DNA of 64,000 nucleotides. Origin: Fagopyrum homotropicum (lineage: Eukaryota > Streptophyta > Magnoliopsida > Caryophyllales > Polygonaceae). Below the pieces are notes generated by a model that was not told the DNA's origin, made no database searches, and was given only the letters and a program-made list of their open reading frames with translations. Shown in pieces: positions 11,499-21,756 of the stretch. Positions within the stretch are counted from its first letter, which is position 1. Every line of letters starts with the position of its first letter. The translations under genes were made by a program, and so were the position numbers. The stretch lies in NCBI GenBank assembly GCA_033239125.1, contig BSWB01000003.1, positions 36,905,001 through 36,969,000 of the forward strand. The letters run 5' to 3'.

Positions 11499-11664
11499 TG
11501 ATAACACGATTTATGACGTTAGTTTAGGCATCCATTTAGATAGTTTTCCCGCTATTCATGCATAGTTTGGCATTAGTTCATGACGTTTACGATCAATTCA
11601 TGCATATTATTGAGATAGACGTCTACACGCACTATTGACGGTTATGTAGGTATTTTGGGGAACT
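11499..11664 (+). repeat. E0 5' LTR, first part
   Basis: Starts with TGATAACACGATTTATGACG and runs 166 bases until interrupted by E1. The last five bases, GAACT (11660-11664), are repeated at 34059-34063 on the far side of E1. Without E1 the two parts make an LTR of 1836 bp, the length class of the E family. Confidence 0.9.
11660..11664 (+). repeat. Target-site duplication of E1, left copy (GAACT)
   Basis: The five bases before the E1 5' LTR are identical to 34059-34063, just after the E1 3' LTR. A 5-bp duplication is normal for LTR retrotransposon integration. Confidence 0.92.
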
Positions 11665-12100
11665 TGATAACACGATTTATGACTTAGGATTAGGCACTCA
11701 TTTAGATATATTTTCAACTCATTCATGCATGGTCTAGCATTAGTTCATGACGATTTGCACTTAAATCATGTATTTTGTCGAGATAGACGTCTACGCGGAC
11801 TTTTGCTTGCTTTATAGGTATTTTGGGAGATTTAGGAGCTTAATCGATGCATTCGAGTGTCACTCCTCGAGATGACACACTTTCGGACTCATTGGAATGC
11901 AAGCTAAGGGCTAAGGAGGACTCATGGAACCTTGCCAACACAAGCCATGCACCAAATCGAAGCTTAATGATCCAAGGCAAAGCTAAAGCACCAAACCACA
12001 GTTCACTGAAGGTCCACGGCCGTGGAACCAACCGTGGTTTTTTCCAAACGGTTGTGACAGCTGTGCCACGATCTCATGGCTCACTCTAGCAAGGTTGTAG

Positions 12101-12108
12101 TATAAAAG
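12101..12108 (+). promoter_or_regulatory. Predicted TATA box of the E1 5' LTR
   Basis: TATAAAAG lies 437 bases into the LTR and is followed by TGGTCCT. The same word occurs at the same distance in E2 and E3. The palindrome CCACGGCCGTGG ends 76 bases upstream. Confidence 0.65.
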
Positions 12109-12603
12109 TGGTCCTGCAAGGCTGAGAGAAGGCATCTTGGAGCAGCCATCCATTATCCTCTATCATCCAATCAAAAACACTCTCAACAAGGAGATTCTCT
12201 AAGGAGGGAGACACCATTGAAGGAGGAGGAGAGCTCCATTGGAGAAGAAGAGAAGAACACACCATTGCTAGCACTTGATAGGCTTTGTAGTGAAGAATTT
12301 CGGAATCGTTTTCTAGGGTTGTAAGAATCGATTAAACCTTCTTTTGGAAGGGTTGTGAGTCTTTCTAATCTTAATTTTAGCTTGGTTTTGGTTGCTTCAC
12401 TTGTTCATCCCTTTCTTTTCATTATCTTACAAATGGAAGCCATGATTTTATGCTTGATGATTTCGATTGTTATGATGCATGTTGTAGGCTAAATAGATGC
12501 GATTCTAGGGTAAGGAAAGGATGGTTATGGCTAAGACTATGATAGGATGAACTTAGATTTACCCTTGGATGACTTGTTACTTGAGTGAAGCCTTTGTTGG
12601 AGT

Positions 12604-12657
12604 CCACGGTTAGTTCTTGCCATTCCACGGCCGTGGAAGGTGTAGAACAACCCGTGG
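12604..12657 (+). other. Leader hairpin with ACGGCCGT tip, E1
   Basis: The upstream arm starts CCACGGTTAGTTCTTGC and the downstream arm ends GTAGAACAACCCGTGG; both meet at CCACGGCCGTGG (12625-12636). The arms pair imperfectly over about 26 bases. It lies about 500 bases downstream of the TATA box, thus in the leader RNA. Confidence 0.6.
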
Positions 12658-12770
12658 TTTCCCTGGTTCGATGGATCTAAGTTTTAGATTTGTTAGAATG
12701 TTGAAATCCTAGTGTTTGTTGAGTTAAATCTACCCTAGGGTGACCTAGTGTTAGTAACTAAGTGTTAGAA

Positions 12771-13030
12771 GAGACTTACCCGGTGATTCTTACTCTTAGA
12801 TTTCAAAGATGACAAACCCTAGGTAGTGGTGAGCCTCATAAGCCGCCATTGGACTAAGTGTGCTAGGATAGTGGTTTAGGACTAACCCTTTCGAGACTTA
12901 CCCGGTGAGGATAGGTTAGATCCCTAGGTGACAATCCGGTTTGTGTAGAATTCCATCCCTTAGGCTCTTGAGACTTACCCGGTGATGGGGCTTTAGGAAC
13001 GGACTAGTGGACATGAGACCTACCCGGTGA
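12771..13030 (+). repeat. Four short direct repeats in the E1 leader
   Basis: GAGACTTACCCGGTGA occurs at 12771, 12893 and 12970, and GAGACCTACCCGGTGA at 13015. The intervals are about 120, 77 and 45 bases and the sequence between copies is unrelated. All E family LTRs carry the set. The function is unknown; dispersed binding sites or RNA signals are possible. Confidence 0.7.
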
Positions 13031-13491
13031 TTGAACCCAATCTAGAAACACTCACTCCCAACATATCATAGTTAGTCCAAGGAATGATTAGGTAGCTTGA
13101 GTCTTATGCCATAATCGGAATTTCTAACCCCTAGAATCCGCTTTTCTCTCTTGATTCATATCTCGTGTTTAGCTTGTTTGTTTGTGTTGATTTGTTAGTT
13201 TAGTTGATCGTTTACTTTGCATGATTTGTGATCCTTGATTGATCACCTAAAAACCAACCAAAAACATTGAGATTTTCATTTCTTTATTTCTTTCTCTTTT
13301 CTTAACCTAGATCTTCACTAAACTTAATCATAAATTGAATCAATCTCACCTTAGTCTTTGTGTTCGACCTCGGAATACTATCCCTACTATAAACGTCCCG
13401 TACACTGCGGGTTCGCTAGGATTTAGGAGAAATATAACGAGTATAAATTTAAAGCTTATTGCGTGCACACGTTCTTAGCGTAACAAGTTTT

Positions 13492-13509
13492 TGGCGCCGT
13501 TGCCGGGGA
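13492..13509 (+). promoter_or_regulatory. Primer-binding site of E1
   Basis: TGGCGCCGTTGCCGGGGA lies six bases after the LTR end. Confidence 0.88.
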
Positions 13510-13626
13510 CTAGGTCTAGATTGAGTCCATTTTGTGATTGTTTATAGTGTAGGTCTTTCTTGTTGCTTTTGATCTCTTTTTGGTTTGTGTCTTTGCTTTT
13601 TAGGGCATCTCTCACTCTTTATGTGT

Positions 13627-14950
13627 ATGCGAAGATCTCGTGGCAAGGATTTAGCTCCATTCGATCCCGAACCGGGGAAAACCCTTAGATCTAGATCCAA
13701 GAGTATTAAAAGGGGAAAAGAGATGGCCGGAAGAGATCTCCAAGCTGAGTTGGATGAGGCTTTAGAGCAAATTAGGCTAAGAGATGAGCTCTTGGAGGAA
13801 GAAAGGAGACTTGCCAATGAGAGGCAAGAGGCAACTAGGAGGGAGATTGATGAGATTAGGCAAGCCCTTGTACAAGGAGAGCTTAATCGTCAACAACCTC
13901 CACCTCCTCCACCACAACCGCAGCCGGCGGCGAATGTTAGGGTTGTGCCCATTGCAATTGAAGAGCCACAAACATTAGGGAGACGTATGGATCCGGCACA
14001 AAGAGCACAGCGTCCGGGTGTGAACTTAGGAGATCCCGCAACCCACAATTATGAACTCCGCCCTCAAGTTCTACAAATGATCCGGCATAATCAATTTGGA
14101 GGGATGGAAGGAGAGTCTCCTCATCAACATTTGATGAACTATGAGATCTTGATGGAGACTCTTAGACCGCCTAGATTGGAGAGCAACAACCATAAGCTTA
14201 GGGCTTTTTCCTTCTCTCTTAAGGATAAAGCCTTGGCTTGGTATCAATCTATTCTACAAGGGAGAGTGAGTACTTGGGAGGAGATGACAACCGAGTTTTT
14301 GAATAAGTTCTTCCTACCTTCCAAGACTACCGAGTTAAGAGGGAAGATCAATGCCTTCGTGATGAAGGATAGAGAGAGTTTATTGAAGTCTTGGGAAAGG
14401 TTCAAAGAGCTTCTCCTAGATTGTCCACACCATGGTATACCGAAAATTGAGCCATTGGAGATCTACTTCAAAGGACTTGATGAAGATAGCCAATTCAAGC
14501 TCCAATATCTTTCCGGTGGGACTTTCATGGAAAAGCATGTAGATGAAGCTTGGGAGTTTGTAGAGAAACAAGCTTTAGTGATTGAGAAGTACTCTCATAG
14601 GAAGAGTGAAGGGAGAAAGGCGGGAGCATATGAGGTGAGTGAAGTCACCATGAGCAATTTCAAGCTTGACGCCATCAACAACGAGCTAAAGTCTTTGAGG
14701 GAGTTGTGTGCTACAACTTTGAAGAACCAAGCAACTCCTCAAGTGCAATTGCAAGCAAACTTGTCTTCCAAGGAGGAAGATGTGAACTACATGGGAAGGG
14801 GCAATTACAACAACTATCAAGGCCCAAGGAACTTCAACAACAACCGGCAATTCAACAATTACCGGCCTAACCATAACCATCCCGGGTTTTCCTATTCTAA
14901 CCCGGATGGAGCCTTGAACCCTCCCGCTTCCACAAGCGCATCTCCACCAC
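13627..14950 (+). pseudogene. E1 gag, first part (interrupted by E2)
   Basis: The ATG at 13627 begins MRRSRGKDLAPFDPEP, the start shared by E0, E2 and E3, so I prefer it over the ATG at 13585. A charged coiled-coil region follows (residues about 35-85), then a proline-rich patch, the retrotransposon gag domain (HQHLMNYEILMETLRP to LSGGTFMEKHVD) and an Asn-rich tail without a zinc knuckle. The frame is open to 14950, where E2 interrupts it in a Pro/Ala/Ser-rich stretch. It continues in the same frame from 26193. Confidence 0.9.
14946..14950 (+). repeat. Target-site duplication of E2, left copy (ACCAC)
   Basis: ACCAC directly before the E2 5' LTR is repeated at 26188-26192, directly after the E2 3' LTR. 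The uninterrupted homologous sequence in E0 gag (around 37170) has a single copy. Confidence 0.93.
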
Positions 14951-15386
14951 TGATAACACGATTTATGACTTAGTTTTAGGTAATCATTTATATAGATTTC
15001 TCACTCATTCATGCATGGTTTAGCACTAGTTCACGACGTTTTGCACTCAATTCATGTATTTTGCCGAGATAGACGTCTACACGGACTTGTGCGTGTTTTA
15101 TAGGTATTTCGGGAGATTTAGGAGCTAAAACGACACGTTTGAGGATCGTTCATCTAGATGACACACCCTCGGACTCATTAGGACACAAGTTAAAGGCTAA
15201 GGAGGACTCATGGAGCCTTGCCAACACAAGCCATGCACCAAATCACAGCTTAACGATCCAAAGCGAAGTTTCTGGAGCAAATCACGGTTCTCTGACACTC
15301 CACGGCCGTGGAATCACCCGTGGATTTTGCCAGATTCTTGTGACAGCTGTGCCACGACTCTCATGGCCAGGTCATGCAAAATTTGT

Positions 15387-15394
15387 TATAAAAG
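15387..15394 (+). promoter_or_regulatory. Predicted TATA box of the E2 5' LTR
   Basis: TATAAAAG followed by TGGTCCT, 437 bases from the LTR start, as in E1. CCACGGCCGTGG ends 75 bases upstream. The same box recurs in the 3' LTR at 24793-24800. Confidence 0.65.
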
Positions 15395-15891
15395 TGGTCC
15401 TTCATTGGCTGAGAAAAGCATCTGGGAGCAACTCTCCATTATCCATTATCCTCTAACAAAAATATTCTCTCAACAAGAAGTCTTTCTAGGAAGGAAAGTG
15501 TCAAAGAGAAAGAAGAAGAGCTCCATTGAAGAGGAGAAGAAGAACACACACCATTACCACACTTGATAGTTTTGTATTGAAGAATTCCGGATTCTATTTC
15601 TAAGAGTTGTATGAATCATTTGAACCTTCTTTTGGAAGGATTTTAGAGTTACTCTAATTCTATTTTCAGCTTGGTTTTGCTTTAGTTCACTTGTTCATCT
15701 CTCTTCCTTCATCATCTTGCAAATGGATGTCATGATTTTATGTTTGTTTGTTTCGATTTCTATTATGAACGTTGTAGGCTAAATAGATGTGGTTCTAGGG
15801 TAAGGAAATGATGGTTATGGCTAGGGCTATGATAGGACGGACTTAGATTTATCTTTGGATTACTTGTGTGTATGAACGTAGCTGCTGTTAG

Positions 15892-15951
15892 AAATCACGG
15901 GTAGTTCTTGCCTAACCACGGCCGTGGTTTAGGTAGAACAAACCGTGATTT
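15892..15951 (+). other. Leader hairpin with ACGGCCGT tip, E2
   Basis: AAATCACGG...GTTCTTGCCTAACCACGG pairs with CCGTGGTTTAGGTAGAAC...CCGTGATTT. The arms are about 29 bases with a few mismatches and one bulge. Compared with E1 and R the arm sequence differs while pairing is kept. It is in the transcribed leader, as it lies downstream of the TATA box. The 3' LTR copy is at about 25298-25357. Confidence 0.65.
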
Positions 15952-16787
15952 TCCCTGGTTCGATGGATCTTGTCTTAGATTTATAGAATGTTGAAATCCT
16001 AAGTGTTTGTTGAGTTAAATCTATCCTAGGGTGACCTAGTGTTAGCAACTAAGTGATAGGAGAGACTTACCCGGTAATCCTTACTCTTAGATTCCAAAGA
16101 TAACAAACCTTAGGTAGTGGTGAACCTAATAAGCCTCCATTGGATTAGGTGTGCTAGGATAGTTGTTTAGGACTTCCCTTTCCAAGACTTACCCGGTAAG
16201 GATAGGTTAGACCCCTAGCTAACAATCCGGTTTGTGTAAAATCCCTATCCTTAGGTTCTTAGAGACTTACCCGGTGATGAGACCTTAGGAATGGACTAGT
16301 TGGACCATGAGACCTACCCGGTAATTGATCCCAATCTAGAAACGCTTAATCCCAACATATCATAGTTAATCCAACGAATGAATAGATAGCTTGAGTCCTA
16401 TGCCATAACCGGAACTTCCAACCCCTAGAATCCGTCTTTTCTTTCTTTGATCGTTATCTTGTTTAGTTTGTTTATTTGTGTTGATTCATAGTTTAGTTGA
16501 TTGTTTACTTTGCATGAATTGTGATCTTTGATTGATCACCAAAAACCAACCAAAAACATTTGAGATTTTTCATTTCTTTAGTTCTTTCTTTTCTTTCAAC
16601 CTAGGTCTTTACTAAACTCAATCACAAATCGAATCAATTTCACCTTAGTCTTTGTGTTCGACCTCGGAATACTATCCCTACTACAAACGTCCCGTACACT
16701 GCGGGTTTCGCTAGGTAGTTTAGGATTTAGTTCGAGTTATAAATTTAAAACCCATTTGCGCATCACGATCTTAACGTAACAAGTTTT

Positions 16788-16805
16788 TGGCGCCGTTGCC
16801 GTGGA
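16788..16805 (+). promoter_or_regulatory. Primer-binding site of E2, one base changed
   Basis: Reads TGGCGCCGTTGCCGTGGA; the other five copies have GGGGA at the end. The change at base 15 may weaken priming, or it arose after insertion. Confidence 0.85.
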
Positions 16806-16923
16806 CTAGGTCTAGATTGAGTCTATTTTGTGATTGATTATTAGTGTAGATCTTTCTTGTTGCTTTTGATCTCTTTTTGGTTTGTGTCTTTGCTTTTCAG
16901 GACATCTCTTACTCTTTAGGTGT

Positions 16924-17865
16924 ATGCGAAGATCTCGTGGCAAGGATTTAGCTCCATTCGATCCCGAACCGGAGAAAACCCTTCGATCTAGATCCAAGAG
17001 TATTAAAAAGGGAAAAGAGATGGCCGGAAGAGACCTCCAAGCTGAATTGGATGAAGCCTTAGAGCAAATAAGGCTAAGAGATGAGCTCTTGGAGGAAGAA
17101 AGGAGACTTGCCAATGAGAGGCAAGAGGCAACTAGGAGGGAGATTGATGAGATTAGGCAAGCCCTTGTTCAAGGAGAGCTCAATCGCCGACAACCTCCAC
17201 CTCCTCCACCACAACCGCAGCCGGCGGTTAATGATAGGGTTGTGCCCATTGCCATTGAAGAGCCACAAACCCTAGGGAGACGTATGGATCCGGCACAAAG
17301 AGCACACCGTCCGGGTGTGAACTTAGGAGATCCTGCAGCCCACAACTATGAGCTCCGCCCTCAAGTTCTACAAATGATCCGGAATAATCAATTTGGAGGG
17401 ATGGAAGGAGAGTCTCCTCATCAACATTTGATGAATTATGAGATCTTGATGGAGACTCTTAGACCGCCAAGATTGGAGAGCAACAACCATAAGCTAAGGG
17501 CCTTCTCCTTCTCTCTCAAGGATAAAGCCTTGGCTTGGTATCAATCTATTCCACAAGGGCGAGTTGGTACTTGGGAGGAGATGACAACCGAGTTTTTGAC
17601 TAAGTTCTTCCCACCTTCCAAGACTACCGAATTAAGAGGGAAGATCAATGCCTTCATGATGAAGGATAGAGAGAGTCTATTCAAGTCTTGGGAGAGGTTC
17701 AAAGATCTTCTCCTTGATTGTCCACACCATGGCATACCGAAAATTGAGCTATTGGAGATCTACTTCAAAGGACTTGATGAAGATAGCCAATTCAAGCTCC
17801 AATCTCTTTCCGGTGGGACATTTATGGAGAAGCATGTAGATGAAGCTTGGGAGTTTGTGGAGTAG
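16924..17865 (+). pseudogene. E2 gag, N-terminal part ending at an in-frame TAG
   Basis: The ATG at 16924 begins MRRSRGKDLAPFDPEP. Residues about 35-85 form a charged coiled coil, followed by a proline run and, from residue about 165 to 300, the retrotransposon gag domain (HQHLMNYEILMETLRP, WYQSIPQGRVGTWEEM, PPSKTTELRGKINAF, LDCPHHGIPKIELLEIYFKG). Codon 314 is TAG where the E1 copy has AAA. The same frame continues directly, so this is a single nonsense mutation and not a frame change. Gag would form the particle shell in the cytoplasm. As it stands the product ends after the capsid-like domain and lacks its Asn-rich tail. Confidence 0.92.
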
Positions 17866-20800
17866 CAAGCTCTAGTGATTGAGAAATACTCCCATAGGAA
17901 GAGTGATGGAAGAAAGGCGGGAGCATATGAGGTGAGTGAAGTCACCATGAGCAATTTCAAGCTTGACGCCATCAACAACGAGTTGAAGTCCTTGAGGGAG
18001 TTGTGTGCTACAACTTTGAAGAACCAAGCAACTCCTCAAGTGCTTCCACAAGCCAATTTGTCTTCCAAGGAGGAGGATGTGAATTACATGGGAAGGGGCA
18101 ACTTCAACAATTACCAAGGCCCAAGGAGTTTCAACAACAACCGGCAATTCAACAATTACCGGCCCAACCACAACCATCCCGGATTTTCTTACTCTAACCC
18201 GGATGGAGCCTTGAACCCTTCCTCCTCCACAAGCACAACTCCACCACCAAGAGCTTCACAAGAACCTCCACCCGGATTTACTCAACCCCCAAAGGATAGA
18301 ACCGAAATAATGTTTGAGCAATTGCTTGGAAGGTTGAGTGGTCTTGAGAGCACGGTGACTTCAATTTCTAAGGCTCAAAAGGTTTTGGAAGCACAACTGT
18401 TCCAAAAGGTGGGTGAAACCCATAGAGACCCGGGAAAGCTTCCCGGAAGAACCGAAGACAACCCAAGAGGCCAAGTGTTGGCTATTACAACGAGGAGTGG
18501 GTTGAGTATGAAAGATCCCTTGCCCAAGGACAATGCTAAGGGAAAGCAAGTAGTAGTAGAAGAGGGAAAGTTGCAAGAAGATGGAGGCAAGAGCAAGGAT
18601 GTAGAGCCAACCTATGTGGCACCGCCTCCATACATGTCGCCACTACCGTTCCCACAATCAAGAGCAAGAGCTCGTTTGGACAATCACTTTGGTAAGTTCC
18701 TTGAACTAATGTCCAAATTACATATTAACATTCCGTTCATGGATGCCATTTTAGGAATGCCGGCGTATGGCAAGTTTTTGAAAGAAATACTCTCAAACAA
18801 AAGGAAGTTGGAGGAGTATGGGGAGATAAGAATGACTAAGAGGTCCTCGGAATTGATCCAAATAATGAAGGAGGAGATGCCTCCCAAGCTAAGAGATCCG
18901 GGCTCTTTTTGTGTCCCAATAGGAGTGGGAGATGTGAAGTACGAGGCCCTTTGTGATCTTGGAGCGAGTGTAAGCATCATACCGCTTGCACTTTGCAACA
19001 AGGTTGCGCTAGGAGAGCCGAAACCGGTCAAGATGACCCTCTATATGGCGGATCGTTCTATCACTCATCCGGTTGGGATCTTAGAGGACATCCCGGTACA
19101 ACTAGGAGGATTTTATGTACCAATTGATTTTGTAGTCTTGGACATTCCGGCGGACTATCCGGTTCCCATCATCTTGGGAAGGCCTTTCCTAGCCACCTCC
19201 GGATGCCTAGTGGATTGCAAGAATGGGACCCTCTCCTTCAACATTGGAGAAGAGAATATCAAGTTCAAGTTGTCCACAATGACGAAAGGGCCAGCCCTTG
19301 ATGAGGATGTCTTCAACATAGTCGAGCAAGAAGAATCTAGGGAAGTTGTGAGCTCGATCTTGATCAAGGATCCCTTGGAGAAGGTTCTTACCTTAAGTAT
19401 GATGGAGGAAGGTGTTGAGGAGGCTTGCAATGAAGAGATCAAGGCCTTGGAAGCATTGGAAGAGGAGCCAAGAGTTGGATTTGAAGGCCACGAAGAGGTG
19501 TTGAACAACTGCAAGTTCTACGGTCGAGATTTATGTTCCACGGCCGTCAAACTTTCTGGACAACTCCGGGAAGCAAGCTTAGCAAGAACCACGGCCGTGG
19601 AAGTTGAGCAAACCGTGGTTCCAGCCGTGGTTTTCCCTGGACCAGTCCTTGATGATGGTCAAGCTTTTAGGAGCCATGAGGAGTCTTCATTTGCTTTGGA
19701 TTCATCTCATCCAACCTTATTTGGATCGTCTCCAACCGATAAAGGTCCTCCTAAACTTGAACTCAAACCCCTCCCTTCTCATTTAAAGTATGCTTTCCTT
19801 GGTGTTGATTCTACATATCCGGTAATTGTGAATGCATGCTTGAGTGATGATGAACTTGCTAAGTTGTTGCATGAACTAAAATTGCATAGGAAATCCATTG
19901 GCTATACTATTGATGATTTGGTTGGTATTAAGCCGTCTTTGTGCATGCATAAGATAATGATGGAAGATAACCACAAACCCTCAATCGAACATCAAAGAAG
20001 ATTGAATCCTATAATGAAAGAGGTAGTCAAAAAGGAAATCATTAAGTTGCTAGATGCGGGAATTATCTACCCTATCTCGGATAGTAAGTGGGTTAGTCCC
20101 GTTCATGTAGTTCCTAAGAAAGGTGGGATGACCGTAGTAACTAATGAGAACAATGAACTAATCCCGACTAGGACGGTTACGGGGTGGAGGATGTGCATTG
20201 ATTATAGGAAATTGAACATGGCCTCTAGGAAAGATCACTTCCCTCCCCCCTTCATTGACCAAATGCTAGAAAGGTTAGCTCAACACTCTCATTTTTGCTA
20301 TCTAGATGGCTATAGTGGATTCTTCCAAATCCCTATCCACCCCGATGACCAAGAGAAAACAACCTTTACATGTCCATGGGGTACTTTTGCATATAGGAGA
20401 ATGCCATTTGGGTTGTGTAATGCACCCACCACCTTCCAAAGGTGTATGATGGCTATCTTTTCAGAATACATAGAAAATATCATGGAAGTATTTATGGATG
20501 ATTTCTCTGTTTATGGTTCTTCCTTTGATAATTGCTTGGCTAACTTGTCATTAGTATTGCAAAGATGTGAGGAGACAAATCTTGTCTTAAATTGGGAAAA
20601 ATGCCACTTCATGGTAAGTGAAAGCATTGTGTTAGGACACTTGGTGTCTAACCGTGGCATTGAGGTTGATAGGGCCAAAATTGAAACGATAGAGAAATTG
20701 TCACCACCTACCTCGGTGAAAGGGGTAAGGAGTTTCTTAGGGCATGCCGGTTTTTACCGGAGGTTTATTCAAGACTTCTCTAAAATTTCTAAGCCTCTCA

Positions 20801-21756
20801 CTAACCTACTAATGAAGGATGTTGATTTTGTCTTTTCCAAAGATTGTCTTGAGGCCTTTTGTAGGTTGAAGAACGCCTTGATCTCCGCACCTATCATGCA
20901 ACCTCCGGATTGGAGTTTACCATTTGAGATCATGTGTGATGCAAGCGATGTAGCCGTTGGGGCTGTTTTGGGGCAAAGGAAAGATGGGCGCACTCATGCC
21001 ATTTATTATGCTAGCAAGACGCTAGATGATGCCCAACTCAATTATGCTACCACCGAGAAGGAGTTGCTAGCGGTGGTGTATGCATTTGAGAAGTTCCGCT
21101 CATACCTTGTTGGAGCGAAGGTCATAGTTTATACGGATCATGTTGCAATCCATTATCTACTTACAAAGAAGGATGCCAAGCCAAGGTTGATTCGGTGGAT
21201 CCTTTTTCTTCAAGAGTTTGATTTGGAAATACGGGATAAGAAGGGATCCGAGAATTCCGTGGCGGATCACCTTAGTAGCTTGCCTCCATTAGAGCTTGAA
21301 AGAGATGACATCCCAATTGATGACTCATTCCGGGATGAGCAATTGCCAATGGTGGAGGAATGTTTGTTCCAAGTGTCTAAAGGAAATGAGCCATGGTATG
21401 CCGACATTGTGAACTACTTAGTGTGTGAGGAAGTGCCTCCCGGATTGACATATGCACAAAGAAAGAAGTTCTTCAACGATGTGAGGCATTACTATTGGAG
21501 TGAGCCACTCTTGTTCAAGAGAGGCCCGGATGGAATGTTTAGGAGATGCATACCGGAAGATGAAGTAGAGAGTGTGATCCGGCATTGTCACTCCTTACCA
21601 TGTGGAGGCCATGCTAGCTCACACAAAACGTGTGCGAAGGTATTGCAATCCGGTTTTTATCGGCCTAACTTGTTTAGAGATGTGCAAGGTTTTGTAGCAG
21701 CATGTGATGCTTGCCAAAGGACGGGCAACATCTCAAGAAGGAATGAGATGCCTTGA
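17866..21756 (+). pseudogene. E2 gag tail, protease, RT, RNase H and integrase N-terminus
   Basis: One frame of almost 1300 codons continues from gag. In order: an Asn/Arg-rich gag tail; aspartic protease with CDLGASVSIIP (Asp codon 18955-18957) and VPIILGRPFLATSG; an acidic variable linker containing two ACGGCCGT words (19539-19600); RT with GWRMCIDYRKLN, YLDGYSGFFQI and VFMDDFSVYG (Asp pair at 20497-20502); RNase H with CDASD, TEKELLAVVYA and YTDHVAI; then the integrase zinc-binding H/C pattern ending CDACQRTG. It would self-cleave into the replication enzymes. The frame ends at TGA 21754-21756 because one C of a CCC run is missing relative to E1 and E3. The gag lesion upstream also blocks its expression. 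Confidence 0.93.

Larger units (their letters stand above)
11665..13485 (+). repeat. E1 5' LTR (1821 bp)
   Basis: Begins TGATAACACG, ends CGTAACA. Order of features: CCACGGCCGTGG at 12013-12024, TATA box at 12101-12108, leader hairpin at 12604-12657, four copies of GAGACYTACCCGGTGA between 12771 and 13030, then CCCGTACACTGCGGG at 13397-13411. Confidence 0.95.
14951..16781 (+). repeat. E2 5' LTR (1831 bp)
   Basis: Begins TGATAACACG, ends CGTAACA. It holds CCACGGCCGTGG at 15300-15311, a TATA box at 15387-15394, a leader hairpin at 15892-15951, four repeats of the GAGACTTACCCGGTRA type between 16072 and 16325 and the conserved CCCGTACACTGCGGG near the end. The E2 3' LTR at 24357-26187 is almost identical. 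Confidence 0.96.

Noticed and set aside
11499..11720. Two LTR starts (TGATAACACG) 166 bases apart, as if a tandem LTR duplication
   Set aside because: GAACT at 11660-11664 and 34059-34063 and the continuation of the first LTR at 34064 show that the second is E1 inserted into the E0 LTR.
12771..13030. Evenly sized short repeats, as a CRISPR-like array
   Set aside because: Intervals are uneven (about 120, 77, 45 bases), the same set recurs in every E-type LTR, and this is plant retrotransposon DNA.
13397..13415. GGGTTCGC near LTR ends as a tRNA gene or internal B box
   Set aside because: No tRNA fold or A box can be drawn around it; it is a conserved U5 block.
13585..13626. Upstream in-frame ATG codons as the gag start (13585 and 13621 in E1)
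   Set aside because: E0, E2, E3, L and R all share a start at MRRS; sequence before it is poorly conserved and the same upstream extension is not kept in L or R.
17863..17865. In-frame TAG in E2 gag, as a programmed readthrough site
   Set aside because: E1 has a sense codon there, and E0 and E3 have stops at other codons; no conserved readthrough context is seen. It fits random nonsense mutation better.
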